Assembly: GCF_016808095.1 (NCBI RefSeq)
Contig: NC_068972.1
Span: 29,380,289 to 29,444,288 of the forward strand
Direction: 5' to 3'
Length of the DNA: 64,000 bases
DNA from: Vigna angularis
Lineage: Eukaryota > Streptophyta > Magnoliopsida > Fabales > Fabaceae
The notes beneath the pieces are model-generated. The model did no database searches. It saw nothing but the letters and a program-made list of their open reading frames with translations, and was not told the origin of the DNA. Shown piece after piece: positions 11,477 through 20,672 of this stretch. A program made the translations under genes and the position numbers. Within the stretch, counting starts at the first letter, position 1; every line of letters begins with the position of its first letter.

Positions 11477-12255
11477 ATGCACTATTTAGATCTGAGCTTT
11501 TACACTGAGGGCTTTACAACGACCTTACGTCAAAATGTAAATCACCTCTCGAACTCATTAATCTAACTATAGGCAAAACAAAAACAGACAAGCATCAAGA
11601 ACAATCCTTTCTGCTGTCAACCCCTTTGAGACACCCTCAAAGTCAAGAACCACGTTCTTCTTCCTGTAACACCACAGGGAAACCAGCAACACTCAGCGTT
11701 TGCCAAAGCTTTTCCTGATCAAGCAGAATGCACCTTCCTGAGCAGAACCCGATCAGACTTTTTATATCAACCTTGCTTCTCAAGAAATCTTCAAGACTTT
11801 ATCACCACGGTAATTCTTGTTTCTTAGAGCCTTTCTCTCTTCTATAAGATCTCAGATCATTCACTGAAAACAGATATGAAAGTGTAAATCGTTATTCTTC
11901 TTAAAGAATTCAAATCATGTGTATATATATAGTGTAAAGCAATTCAGACACTTTTTAGTCGATTATCTCATTAATCTAATTGAATCCGCAATTCAATTAT
12001 AACAGAATAACATCAATCCAAGCAGTTAATTGAATGCACAATTAATATAATCGATTTGCAATAAATGCTTGGTTAACATATTTAAAAATATGACCGTTGT
12101 GACAGTTATGTCAAGCATTTAACCAGTTTTCAAATATTAATAAACTTAGGCGAATACAAGGAGCATGCAATCGATTAAGTAGAAACACTTAGCATATACT
12201 TGAAAACTTTTCTTCTCAAAATACATCACAACACACTTGAAAAATATTTGTGCAA
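11477..12255 (-). repeat. Element D 3' LTR, piece 2
   Basis: Non-coding continuation of the D LTR between E1 and solo LTR B1, including the ATGCA and TGCAA target duplications at its edges. It contains a TATATATA stretch near 11930 and several AATCGATT-like sites. No ORF. Confidence 0.6.
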
Positions 12256-13612
12256 TGATAACAGTTGAAAAATTGTTATTTTCATGCTTAAATTTGATAG
12301 TAAAAGCAACCTTTAACACTTAGAAACTAGCTTGAAATCATGTTTTTGGTTATATTTTCAGAAATAAGAGAGTTGGACAGGTTTATGCTTGATTTCAGTG
12401 TTTTATGCAGGTTTTAAGGTGAATTTGGTGAAAGAAGTGAAGAAGAACAGAAAGGGAATCAGAAAAGACATCAAAAAGTGCAAAAGGAGAAGTCGCAACC
12501 ACCGCTCACCGGTAGTTTACCGCTGAGCGGCACTCAAAAACCCACGTTAGCTCTGCTGAGGGGTGAAATGGCCGCTGAGGGGAAGAATCGAGCTCGCGCA
12601 CTTACCGCTGAGCGGTACTATTTTGGGCTTGGGCCTAATTTTCTGTAATTTTACGAATAGTATATAAGCTTTAGGGTTTCCTAGGGTTTGTATCTTTGGC
12701 TGGGACGAAGCAAACACTCTCTTTTCCACCCCTTTGAAGGAAGATCTTGGATGCTCAGGCTACCTCTCTACCTTTCTAGGGTTTTATCTTTCATTCTTTC
12801 ATCATTGTTCATCTAGATTCACCATGAATATGGTGAACTAAACCTTGTATTGTTGTTGGGAAATCAATGTAATCTTGTGAAACTCTCATATATGGAATTT
12901 GTGTTTAAAAATCTTATTTGAGATACATGCTTTCTTTGATTAATTGTTAGGGTTTTTCCTCTGTGCTCAAAGCATGCAGTGTTTAACTCATTCATTGTCA
13001 TGATCATTGATTTTGTCGATATGGGAACGTATGGGGAAGTCTAGATCCGGGGAATTTCTCCCAATAGTATATTGGTTGCCTTTAAGCTCCTGCACTTTAG
13101 AACTAATTACTAGGAATGCTAGGAATTGTATGAACTCGTAATTAAGGATAGGCCTTCTTGTCAAGGTGATTTAGAGAGTGGCATTAACATTGATGAAAAG
13201 ATTGATGAATTCCTAAAATATATGAGAGTGGACAAGATGAAATTGATAACCCCAACAACATACTCATCCATATCATTCATTACGTGTTTGTTTTACTCTT
13301 TTTGCCATTGATCAAACTCATGCATACATGTTTAATTACTGTCTTTTGCATAAAAAACCTACAATCATTCTTTCACAAGTCTTAAATAATCAATGAATCA
13401 GATAACTAACTAGGCCGTGAGTCCTTTGGGAGAACGATACTTGGTCTTACCGAGTATATTACTTGATACGATTCGGTCACACTTGCCGATTGTTAAACAA
13501 GTTTGTGGCGCCGTTTTCGGTGTTCATAAATTTGTCATCAAGTTTTTTGCGCCATTGCCCGGGATTAAACAAGTTTGTGGCGCCGTTTTCGGTGTTCATA
13601 AATTTGGCATCA
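12256..13612 (+). repeat. Solo LTR B1 (Athila family B)
   Basis: TSD TGCAA at 12251-12255 and 13613-13617. It begins TGATAACAGTTG and ends GGCATCA. A CCGCTGAGCGG-type array lies at 12500-12620 and a TATATAAG box at 12661-12668. Its 3' end is duplicated: AAACAAGTTTGTGGCGCCG to CATCA occurs twice (about 13494-13545 and 13566-13612), separated by a PBS-like TTGCGCCATTGCCCGGGA. Confidence 0.85.
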
Positions 13613-13978
13613 TGCAAACATACGAGTTTTAATCGATTTAACCAATAATGTAATTGACTTAAAACTTGTTGTTTTGCAACACTTTAAAGTTCAAACAGCC
13701 GAAGCTAGGTGCTTGTGGTTTTTCATTTCCGAAACCTCATATTATGCATACACAGATAAAATCACATATCAAACATAGTGGTATGCTATAATCAACACAT
13801 TATGTTCACATATATGCATGTACTAATACAACACAATAAGCATAAGCGTATAACATGTATAACACAGTACATACACAGGTGTTAATATTAATTATGTGTT
13901 GTCATCATCAGAAACACAGATAATATTAAGATTGTGGGTTCAGCTAAACTTGTGCTTCCCCTATCAACAATCTCAGCA
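13613..13978 (-). repeat. Element D 3' LTR, piece 3 (U3 end)
   Basis: Continuation of the D LTR after B1. The plus-strand end CTCAGCA corresponds to an element-sense start TGCTGAG, directly after a purine tract. With pieces 1 and 2 the LTR sums to about 1.43 kb. Confidence 0.6.
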
Positions 13979-14325
13979 ATCTCCCCCTTTTTTTATGATG
14001 CACAACCATGATTAATAAAACTATGTTGTACAATCACAATTCAGCACAAATCAATTATCTCATAATATACATTTCAATTTCACAGATATTATCCCCCTTT
14101 TGGCATTAGTAAAAAAGGTGATTCAATATTCTGTAATTGAAACAAAGATAATAAAACAAGTAGAGATGCATCAATGATTATAACAGAATTAATATGATGC
14201 TCCCCTTGTCAATAATCTTCACATTGTTTAGTATTTCCTCCCCCTTTTCGAAACATGTGAACTAATCAATCATATATAACTCTCCCCCTGTCATTATGCA
14301 TGTTTAAACATCAAATCACATATGC

Positions 14326-14364
<39 letters not shown>

Positions 14365-14615
14365 TATTCTTTATCAATTAAGCACATTCAAGCAATGTAT
14401 CATAGCAATTTTTATCACTTTATATCAGAGCAAATTGATACATATTGAATCAACAAATCAGTTTAACCACTTAAAAACTGAAAACATATTCACAACGGAT
14501 TAGCACAATAATATAAGCTGAATAAACATTCAACAAATAGTAAGACAAGGTTTAAAGTTATCAGATATCAGAAGTTTGGAATCTTCAAAGCAAGTTGCGA
14601 AAACCAATCGATTAG
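13979..14615 (-). other. Element D multiple polypurine tracts
   Basis: On the minus strand, purine tracts of the AAAGGGGGAGAT type occur five times: about 13980-13995, 14092-14100, 14196-14203, 14238-14248 and 14281-14289. The one nearest the LTR (AAAAAAAGGGGGAGAT) abuts it. Repeated tracts upstream of the 3' LTR are a described trait of Sireviruses. Otherwise non-coding. Confidence 0.6.
14329..14362. repeat. (AT)17 microsatellite
   Basis: 34 bases of uninterrupted AT dinucleotides within the 3' non-coding part of element D. Confidence 0.95.
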
Positions 14616-15929
14616 TGATGGACAAATTTGTAAGCACCAAAATATGATGTCACAAACTTGTTTTTCAATCGGCAAGTATGACCGAATCGTTCAAGTAATA
14701 AACTTGGTAAGACCAAGTATCGTTCTTCCCAAAGGACTCACGGCCTAGTTTAGTTGTGTGGTTTCTTAATTAACTAAGACTTACAAACGAAATAATTTGA
14801 TTTTAATATGCAAGACGAAAAATAAACATGTATGCATGAATTGATCAATGGCAAAGACAAAAGATAAACACTTTCAATGGAATATATGAATGAATATGTT
14901 GTTGGGGGTCAATTTCATCTCATCCACTCTCATACATTTTAGGAATTCAACATTCAAATCATCATTGTTAATGCCACTCTCTAAAGTACCATTCTAGATG
15001 GCTTCTCCCTAATCAAATAGTTCATACAATTCCTAGCATTCCTAATGATTAGTTCATAAGTGCAGGAGCTTAACGACAACCAATATAATATTGTCAGTAT
15101 AATATTGGGAGAAATTCCCCGGATCTAGACTTCCCCGTACGTGTCCGTATCGACAAAACCAATAATCATGCAATAGAATGAGTTAAACAATGCACGCATT
15201 GAGCAAAGAGGAAAAACCCTAACTAATGATGAAAGAAAGCATAAGTCTTAGATTAAGATGCAAGCATAAATTCCATATATGAGAGCTTCAAGAGATTACA
15301 TTGATTCCCCAACAAACATACAAAGTTTAGTTCACCATATTCATGGTGAACCTAGATGAACAATGAAAGAATGAAAGAATAAACCCAATAAAGGTGAAGA
15401 GGTAGCCTGAGCATCCAAGATCCTCCTTCAAAGGGGTGGAAGAGAGAGTGTTTGCCTCGTTTCTGCCAAAGATCCCTAACCCTAGGACGTGCAAGCCCTT
15501 ATATACTAATCTAGAGTTACAAAAGATTACAAAAGCCCAAGCCCAAAAAGTGCCGCTCAGCGGTATTTACCGCTCAGCGGTGGTTGCGCGTCTTCTCTCT
15601 TCCCCTCAGCGGCCATTTTGCCCCTCAGCGGTTCCAACGTGACTCCTTGAGTGCCGCTCAGCGGTAAATTACCGCTGAGCGGTGCCTTCGTCTTCTCTTT
15701 TTGCACTCTTTCTTGTCTTTTCTAATGTCACTTCTCTCCTTCTTCACTCTTTTCACTAAATTCACCTTAAAACCTGCACAAAAACACTCAAATCAAGCAT
15801 AAACCTGTCCAGCTCTCTTATTTCTGAAAATAAAGATAAAAGGCATGATTTCAAGCTAGTTTCTAAGTCTAAAGGTTGATTTTAATATCAATTTTAAGCA
15901 TGAAAATAACAGTTTTTCAACTGTTATCA
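14616..15929 (-). repeat. E2 3' LTR (family B)
   Basis: Plus-strand ends are TGATGGACAAATTTG and CAACTGTTATCA. Six CCGCTSAGCGG or CCCCTCAGCGG motifs lie at 15553-15682, with a minus-strand TATATAAG at 15498-15505. The adjacent internal sequence gives the purine-rich TTTGGGGTTG tract. Confidence 0.95.
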
Positions 15930-17163
15930 CAACCCCAAACTTAGAACTTTGCTTGTCCTCAAGCAAACAAAATGTAACTCCATCTCCAACCAATTCATAT
16001 GATGATTCACTCAGTCAAAATCTTTTTCTCAAGATAAGTAACAGCTTCACTCAAACTTATGACCAAGATTCAATCAAGATGTGCACATGCTTTAGTGTTC
16101 ACAAAGTCATTTAAATTCCAACAAATGCTATTTTTCATGAATGATCAATCAATTAAGCATGGATGTTCATGTGCTTATGGAATATTTCCTCACTAGATAA
16201 AGTGTTTCACTCAACACACAAGTGTATAAGAGGTAAAGTGTTTCACTCATTCACTCCACTATCACAATGTCACATGAATCAACTTTGCCTTTCATTTTAC
16301 CACAATCAAAACAATCACAAGCATGCATCATCAAAAGGACTTTTCACTGGCTTATAATGTGGCTGGGCTAACAAGAAAATTGGTTTTTCTGGATTGCAAA
16401 ATCCTTGAGTTAAGAGAATCATAACACACAATCATCTTATTCATTCCCAACTTGCCTTTTACAATTGCAATTGCATTGAGCTTTACTTCTTTTTCTTTTC
16501 TTTTCTTTTTCTTTGCATATTCTTACTTTTTAGCTCTTAGCTCAATGCTTTTTTATGTTTTCCCAACAACCCCAAACTTGAACATTTAACAATACCACAC
16601 AAGATCTTCTACTTAACTCAAGGTAAAGATTTTCAATCAAAGGTTTCAAGTGTATGTTCAAGGCTAAGGGTTCAAAGGATAGAACACAAAGTGTTCTCTT
16701 TTAGTGGGCTAATTTTATGTATTTGGCCAATAAAAAGGGTTTCAACAACACGGCCTTGATCATATGATGCAAAACAAGAAATTGATTCAATCATAGAAAA
16801 CCTGGGCAAAATCATTCATGCTTTCAAAGTAATAGCCTTCAACAATAACAACTCTGGAGCTCAAAACCTCACATATAAGCTCATTCACATTTGACATACA
16901 CATCCTGCTTAATTTCAACAATCACAATCATAATATCCTGCATTTGTTCACAAAGCTTGTGAATCACCTGTATAAGCATTTACTGTGCACATCATCTCAA
17001 CATCAATCAATCAATAAGCATCATCAAGCATTACTTATCACACAATCACAGTTAATAGCAAACCATCACACAAACCAGGTGTTCAATAGAGTACATCAAA
17101 CCCTAATCTAAAAACAAAAACAAATAAGTTCAGAAAACTTAAACCACAACAGCATAATCATTT
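15930..17163 (-). other. E2 3' untranslated region
   Basis: Non-coding. It corresponds to 8955-10194 of E1 and to 27754-28998 of E3. It contains pyrimidine-rich runs near 16490-16515. No conserved ORF seen. Confidence 0.6.
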
Positions 17164-17189
17164 GATAGCATTCATCAGTAAATGCTATC
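17164..17189 (-). other. 9-bp hairpin after the E2 env-position ORF
   Basis: Element-sense stem GATAGCATT, loop TACTGATG, stem AATGCTATC. All nine pairs are Watson-Crick. It lies 11 bases beyond the stop codon. Compared with E1 (8929-8954) the innermost pair is T-A instead of C-G, with pairing kept. Confidence 0.8.
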
Positions 17190-17200
17190 TCAGCTCCTCA

Positions 17201-18436
17201 TCAGTCTGAGCTGTCCTCTGTATCTTCCTCTTCCTCCTCATCTTCATCTTCATCAAATGCATCTTCCTCCTCAGCTTCATCTTCTTCCATATCTCTTGCT
17301 GAAGCTTCAGCTGCTCCAGCTCCTCCTCCATGTACTGGTTCTTCTGGCCAAGCTACGACATTATGGAATTCATCCATAGTCCACCTGTGGGCTGGAGGAT
17401 TATCATACATCCCCACTATCATCTCAGCAGTGGCCACCTGCCCTCTGTGAATGGACTGCAACTGAGCACCTATAAGAGACATATACATGTCCCTCATCTG
17501 GAATGGTTCTGCTTCATGTGTATCAGCAGATGTCTGGCTCTGTGCTGGCCCTCTCTCTCTACGAGCACGGCGTGGTGGAACTGGCTGAGCTACATCCTCA
17601 CCTCCACAGTACTGTCTATAATAAGCCTCATCAATAGCTTTTCTTGGCCTCTCAAATGGTGGAACAGAAGTGTCCACCCCTGCTAGCTTGCAAAGGTGAG
17701 TGATCAAAGAAGGATGTCCTAGTGGTGCTTTGTTGTTTGAGGTGTTAGCACATACACTGATTTCATCAGCTATTACCTGCCCAATATTAACATTCAAGTT
17801 TCTGATAGCACAGTAGATGAATAGTGCCCTGCTGAGAGTAATATCTGACACATGTGAACATGGCTGAATGTTGGCATGAGAAAATGCCATCCAATACTTT
17901 GCAAGAGGAGTCAAATCTGTCCTCCTAATGTTAACCACTGCGCCAGATCTATTCCTTTGGAAGTGTTCTCCAGGTATACACATTACTCTCTCAACATCCT
18001 CAAAGTCAGCACCTTCCTCCATGCTAAGAGCAAACTGACATTGCTCACCAGCCCACACAGTATCCAGGAAGTTGTTGATAGAATCAGGATCAAACCTGAT
18101 AGCATGGCCTCTGACATAGCCCAAATAATTCTCAGCTGGATGACCACCAATCTTCTTTGCATTGGTGTAGAATTCCTTGACCACAGCTATGTTGGCAGGT
18201 GCTGGATAAGTGGCTAGCTTTCCCCAATCATTCCCTAACACTTGCTCTCCAAATTGAGGAGCAAAGTTTGGTATCATTCCAACCTTTCTCTCCATTAGAA
18301 GTCTCCTGTCCTGAACCACCCTAAAGTGCTTCTCATGTTTCCTAGAGAGGAACCTACTAGAGTGGGGTTGCTCTGGTTCCTTTTCTTTCCTCTTAGTTGC
18401 CATGGTTTTCAATCTCTTTCCTGAAGAGGATGCCAT
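17201..18436 (-). CDS. E2 env-position ORF, putative plant transposon protein domain (411 aa)
   Basis: Intact frame. I prefer the ATG at 18436 (MASSSGKRLKT) to the upstream one at 18466, because a splice acceptor lies two bases before it and E1 starts at the same residue. An N-terminal basic stretch (about residues 6-18, KRLKTMATKRKEKE) looks like a nuclear localisation signal. The core (about 35-265) has the motifs FAPQFGEQ, YPAPANIAVVKEFYTN, YVRGHAIRFDPDSI and LTPLAKYWMAFSH. A C-terminal acidic tail covers about 375-411. There is no signal peptide, membrane segment or fusion-peptide-like stretch, so env-like describes position only. The core resembles the PF20167-type putative plant transposon protein family, whose biochemical role is not established. 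It is the only internal gene E2 keeps intact besides the shortened gag. Confidence 0.8.
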   Translation of the reverse strand: MASSSGKRLKTMATKRKEKEPEQPHSSRFLSRKHEKHFRVVQDRRLLMERKVGMIPNFAPQFGEQVLGNDWGKLATYPAPANIAVVKEFYTNAKKIGGHPAENYLGYVRGHAIRFDPDSINNFLDTVWAGEQCQFALSMEEGADFEDVERVMCIPGEHFQRNRSGAVVNIRRTDLTPLAKYWMAFSHANIQPCSHVSDITLSRALFIYCAIRNLNVNIGQVIADEISVCANTSNNKAPLGHPSLITHLCKLAGVDTSVPPFERPRKAIDEAYYRQYCGGEDVAQPVPPRRARRERGPAQSQTSADTHEAEPFQMRDMYMSLIGAQLQSIHRGQVATAEMIVGMYDNPPAHRWTMDEFHNVVAWPEEPVHGGGAGAAEASARDMEEDEAEEEDAFDEDEDEEEEEDTEDSSD

Positions 18437-18438
18437 TC

Positions 18439-18847
18439 CTGCATTCAAAGCACAAACCAAAACCACAGAACATGATGTTAATCATTAGTAAAACACAGAA
18501 CACAACTCCTTTCGAAGCTAAACCACCGCTGAGGGCCAGAATTTCCCCTCAGCGCCACCAGTAACACACGCAAAACCAGAAAAACCCAAATCTGGCAGAG
18601 TGCCGCTCAGCGGTAAATGCCGCTCAGCGGTGACCTGCAGATTTTTGCAAATCTCGTTTTAAAACTGTCCTAACTCCACCCAAATGCAACTTTCAGTTTT
18701 CCAGTTCATAATCAAGCAGTTTAATCGGTTCAAATATCAAGTATATCATCAAATCATTCATAGAAATCAAAATCCCTAAATATTCATGCTTTGACAATCA
18801 CATTCAAATTCAAGAACCCTAGAACGAACCAAATGCATTTTACTTAC
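18439..18847 (-). other. Predicted 5' UTR intron of the E2 env-position ORF
   Basis: Minus-strand donor CACCCAA/GTAAGTA at 18847, acceptor TTTGAATGCAG ending at 18439. E1 has the same sites. CCGCTGAGCGG-type motifs lie inside (18602-18630 and near 18525-18555). RNA-seq would confirm it. Confidence 0.5.
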
Positions 18848-19190
18848 TTGGGTGGAGATGCTAGATGATATGAGAATGCTTCCAAACTAGAATGCTCTCT
18901 TCCAACCCCAAACTTTGTGGCACACTAGTGAAAAAGTGAGTGAAAGAGAGATTTTCTAAAGAGGGAAGAGTGAAAAGATGTGGAAAACCTAAGAGAATGT
19001 GTGTGGAAGTGTTTGTGCAGAGAGAAGCCAGAAAATAAACCCTAAAACGCAGCTTGGGGTATAAAAAATACCCTAATGGGCTCGGGTCCCGCTAAGGGGA
19101 ACTTAAGCCCCTTTGCGATAGTACCGCTCAGCGGTAATTGCCGCTCAGCGGCACTTTCGTGAAGTGCTCCCCTCCTTCTTTTCTTGACCT
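18848..19190 (-). promoter_or_regulatory. E2 internal promoter-like block and leader
   Basis: In element order: two perfect CCGCTGAGCGG palindromes (19123-19151), a TATTTTTTATACC AT-rich box (about 19059-19072), then a leader with CT-rich stretches up to the donor. Motif and spacing resemble the LTR U3. The TATA-like string is a better match on the plus strand, so direction is uncertain. Confidence 0.45.
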
Positions 19191-19281
19191 ACGTGACTTC
19201 CCTACATGTCCCTCATAGGTTCCCTGCAATTAAATGTTAAAAATGCTTATGCAAAAACTAAAAATAAACAAACAAACAATC

Positions 19282-19620
19282 AACTGGGTTGCCTCCCAGG
19301 TAGCGCTTGTTTAACGTCACGAGCCTGACCCAAAATCCACCAACACCCATCAGTAGGTGTTTCAAACTTACCAGCACCCATCAGTAGGTGCAAAATTTCT
19401 TACCAACACCCATCAGTAGGTGTTACAACATAGTATCCCTCAGTAGATACTTAACCACCTAGCATCCTTCAGTAGATGCTATCTCCAACAAACTAGTTAC
19501 AAAATAAAGTCCACAACTTAAAAATTACAAAACCAAAATAAAATCAAAAGTTCTTAAATCACTGGGTTGCCTCCCAGCAAGCGCTCTTTTAACGTCATTA
19601 GCTTGACCCAAACTCGAGTT
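19282..19620 (-). other. E2 hairpin array flanked by duplicated TGGGAGGCAACCCA blocks
   Basis: Five hairpins have 8-nt loops. Plus-strand coordinates and stems are 19342-19361 AACACC/GGTGTT, 19374-19391 GCACC/GGTGC, 19405-19424 AACACC/GGTGTT, 19432-19451 AGTATC/GATACT and 19460-19481 TAGCATC/GATGCTA. Loops on this strand are CATCAGTA three times, then CCTCAGTA and CTTCAGTA. Starts are 27-32 bases apart. Outer blocks at 19284-19320 and 19562-19600 each have CTGGG/CCCAG around TTGCCT, followed by AGCGCTT or AGCGCTC and TTAACGTCA. No ORF spans the array. Confidence 0.8.
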
Positions 19621-20437
19621 CCTTCTTCTTTTTCTTCTTTCTACTGAACTTCTTCAGAAATTTGATCAAACCAGGAACCTGTTGCAGTGTCTCAATCATA
19701 GGAACTTTAATCTCCAATTTCTTGAAGATTTCCATAAAGCACTTGAACTTCTTTTCCTTCCTATGATTCTTCTTTAGATGAGGATGTGATTTTTCATATG
19801 ATTTCTTCTTCTTTCCTCTCATCTTCTTTTTCTTCCTTTTTCTCTCCCTCAATTTTCTCTTTTTCTTTTCTTTTAATTTTTTCTTCCCTTTTCTTTTTCT
19901 TCTCAACTTCTTTATTTTCACACAAATCTTCTTTCTCTCTTCTCTCTCAACCACTTCTTTCTCTTTTTCTTCATCTTTATTTTTCTCACTCAACTCTTCT
20001 TTCTCTTTTCTCTCTATCTTTTCCGCATCTCCCTCTATTTTTTTCTCATCAAGAATCTTGTCACTTTCAGTGACATTGGTTTGCCCTTCCTCCTTAAGGT
20101 TAACTTCAGTATTAACCTCATCATTCAATCTCTGACTAATGTAACGAAATTGCATCTCCATTCTTTTAAATGATTCTTCAATGCTTTTCTGAGTAGAGTC
20201 GGAATTTTTCAAAAATCGTTGAAGGGTGTCCTCCAACCTATCCAAACTTCCTGATAGAAAGGGTTGTTGCTGCCATTGTTGTTGTGGTTGGTTCTCAAAT
20301 TGTCCGGCAGCTTGCCAAAATTGGCTTTGATCCATGCTTGAGTGAGGTTCCCACCATTGGTTGAGATTACTTTGGTAGAATTGAGTGCCCATATAGTTAA
20401 ATTCTTGACCAAATTGCATTCTGCAGACATTAGGCAC
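19598..20437 (-). CDS. E2 shortened gag ORF fused to pol tail (279 aa)
   Basis: Begins MPNVCRMQFGQEFNYMGTQF, which corresponds to the part of gag after the capsid domain. It continues through a Gln-rich segment, a coiled Lys/Glu-rich segment (about residues 120-235) and the gag motif ETLQQVPGLIKFLKKF. It then jumps to KKKELEF, the last residues of pol. Capsid, CCHC knuckle, protease, RT and IN are therefore deleted. E3 has the same ORF with the same junction, with few substitutions, so this form has itself been copied. It may act only as packaging or leader RNA; whether the protein is made is unknown. Confidence 0.65.
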   Translation of the reverse strand: MPNVCRMQFGQEFNYMGTQFYQSNLNQWWEPHSSMDQSQFWQAAGQFENQPQQQWQQQPFLSGSLDRLEDTLQRFLKNSDSTQKSIEESFKRMEMQFRYISQRLNDEVNTEVNLKEEGQTNVTESDKILDEKKIEGDAEKIERKEKEELSEKNKDEEKEKEVVEREERKKICVKIKKLRRKRKGKKKLKEKKKRKLRERKRKKKKMRGKKKKSYEKSHPHLKKNHRKEKKFKCFMEIFKKLEIKVPMIETLQQVPGLIKFLKKFSRKKKKKKELEFGSS

Positions 20438-20462
20438 AAAACCCTAAAAACAATTGTTAGCA

Positions 20463-20640
20463 CAAAAAGATATAGGAGAAGATATAAGATTCAGAGAATA
20501 AAATAAAATAAAAATAAAAACAGAAAATAAAATAAAATAAAATAAAATAAAATAAAATAAAATAAAAACAGAAAAAATAAAAACAGAAATTCAAAATTAA
20601 AGTCAAAGATAATCAATAATCACACAAATTAACTAGTTAA
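20463..20640 (-). repeat. E2 leader with (AAAAT)n runs
   Basis: Between PBS and gag the plus strand has AAAAT/AAATA pentamer runs (about 20500-20580) and AAAACAG units. The same place in E3 (30880-30985) and E6 (60285-60420) has similar but different-length runs. Confidence 0.75.
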
Positions 20641-20648
20641 ACCACGAG

Positions 20649-20666
20649 TCCCCGGCAACGGCGCCA
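20649..20666 (-). other. E2 primer-binding site (tRNA-Asp)
   Basis: Minus strand TGGCGCCGTTGCCGGGGA, an exact match to the plant tRNA-Asp 3'-end complement used by Athila/Tat elements. It is separated from the LTR by six bases. Confidence 0.9.
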
Positions 20667-20672
20667 AAAACT

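Noticed and set aside
15553..15682. Regularly spaced palindromes resembling a CRISPR array
   Set aside because: Units are 11 bp with unequal short spacers inside a plant LTR, with no cas genes and a eukaryotic context.
17330..18217. Plus-strand ORFs overlapping the env-position ORF
   Set aside because: Antisense shadows without known motifs, and the minus-strand frame is far longer.
17201..18436. True retroviral envelope
   Set aside because: No signal peptide, membrane segment or cleavage site can be seen; only the position matches.
19786..20073. Ser/Phe-rich plus-strand ORF opposite the E2 gag
   Set aside because: Shadow of the Lys/Glu-rich minus-strand frame; composition follows from the opposite strand.
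20649..20666. Match to the 3' end of tRNA-Asp as a possible tRNA gene
   Set aside because: Only 18 bases next to an LTR; it is a primer-binding site, with no tRNA body.
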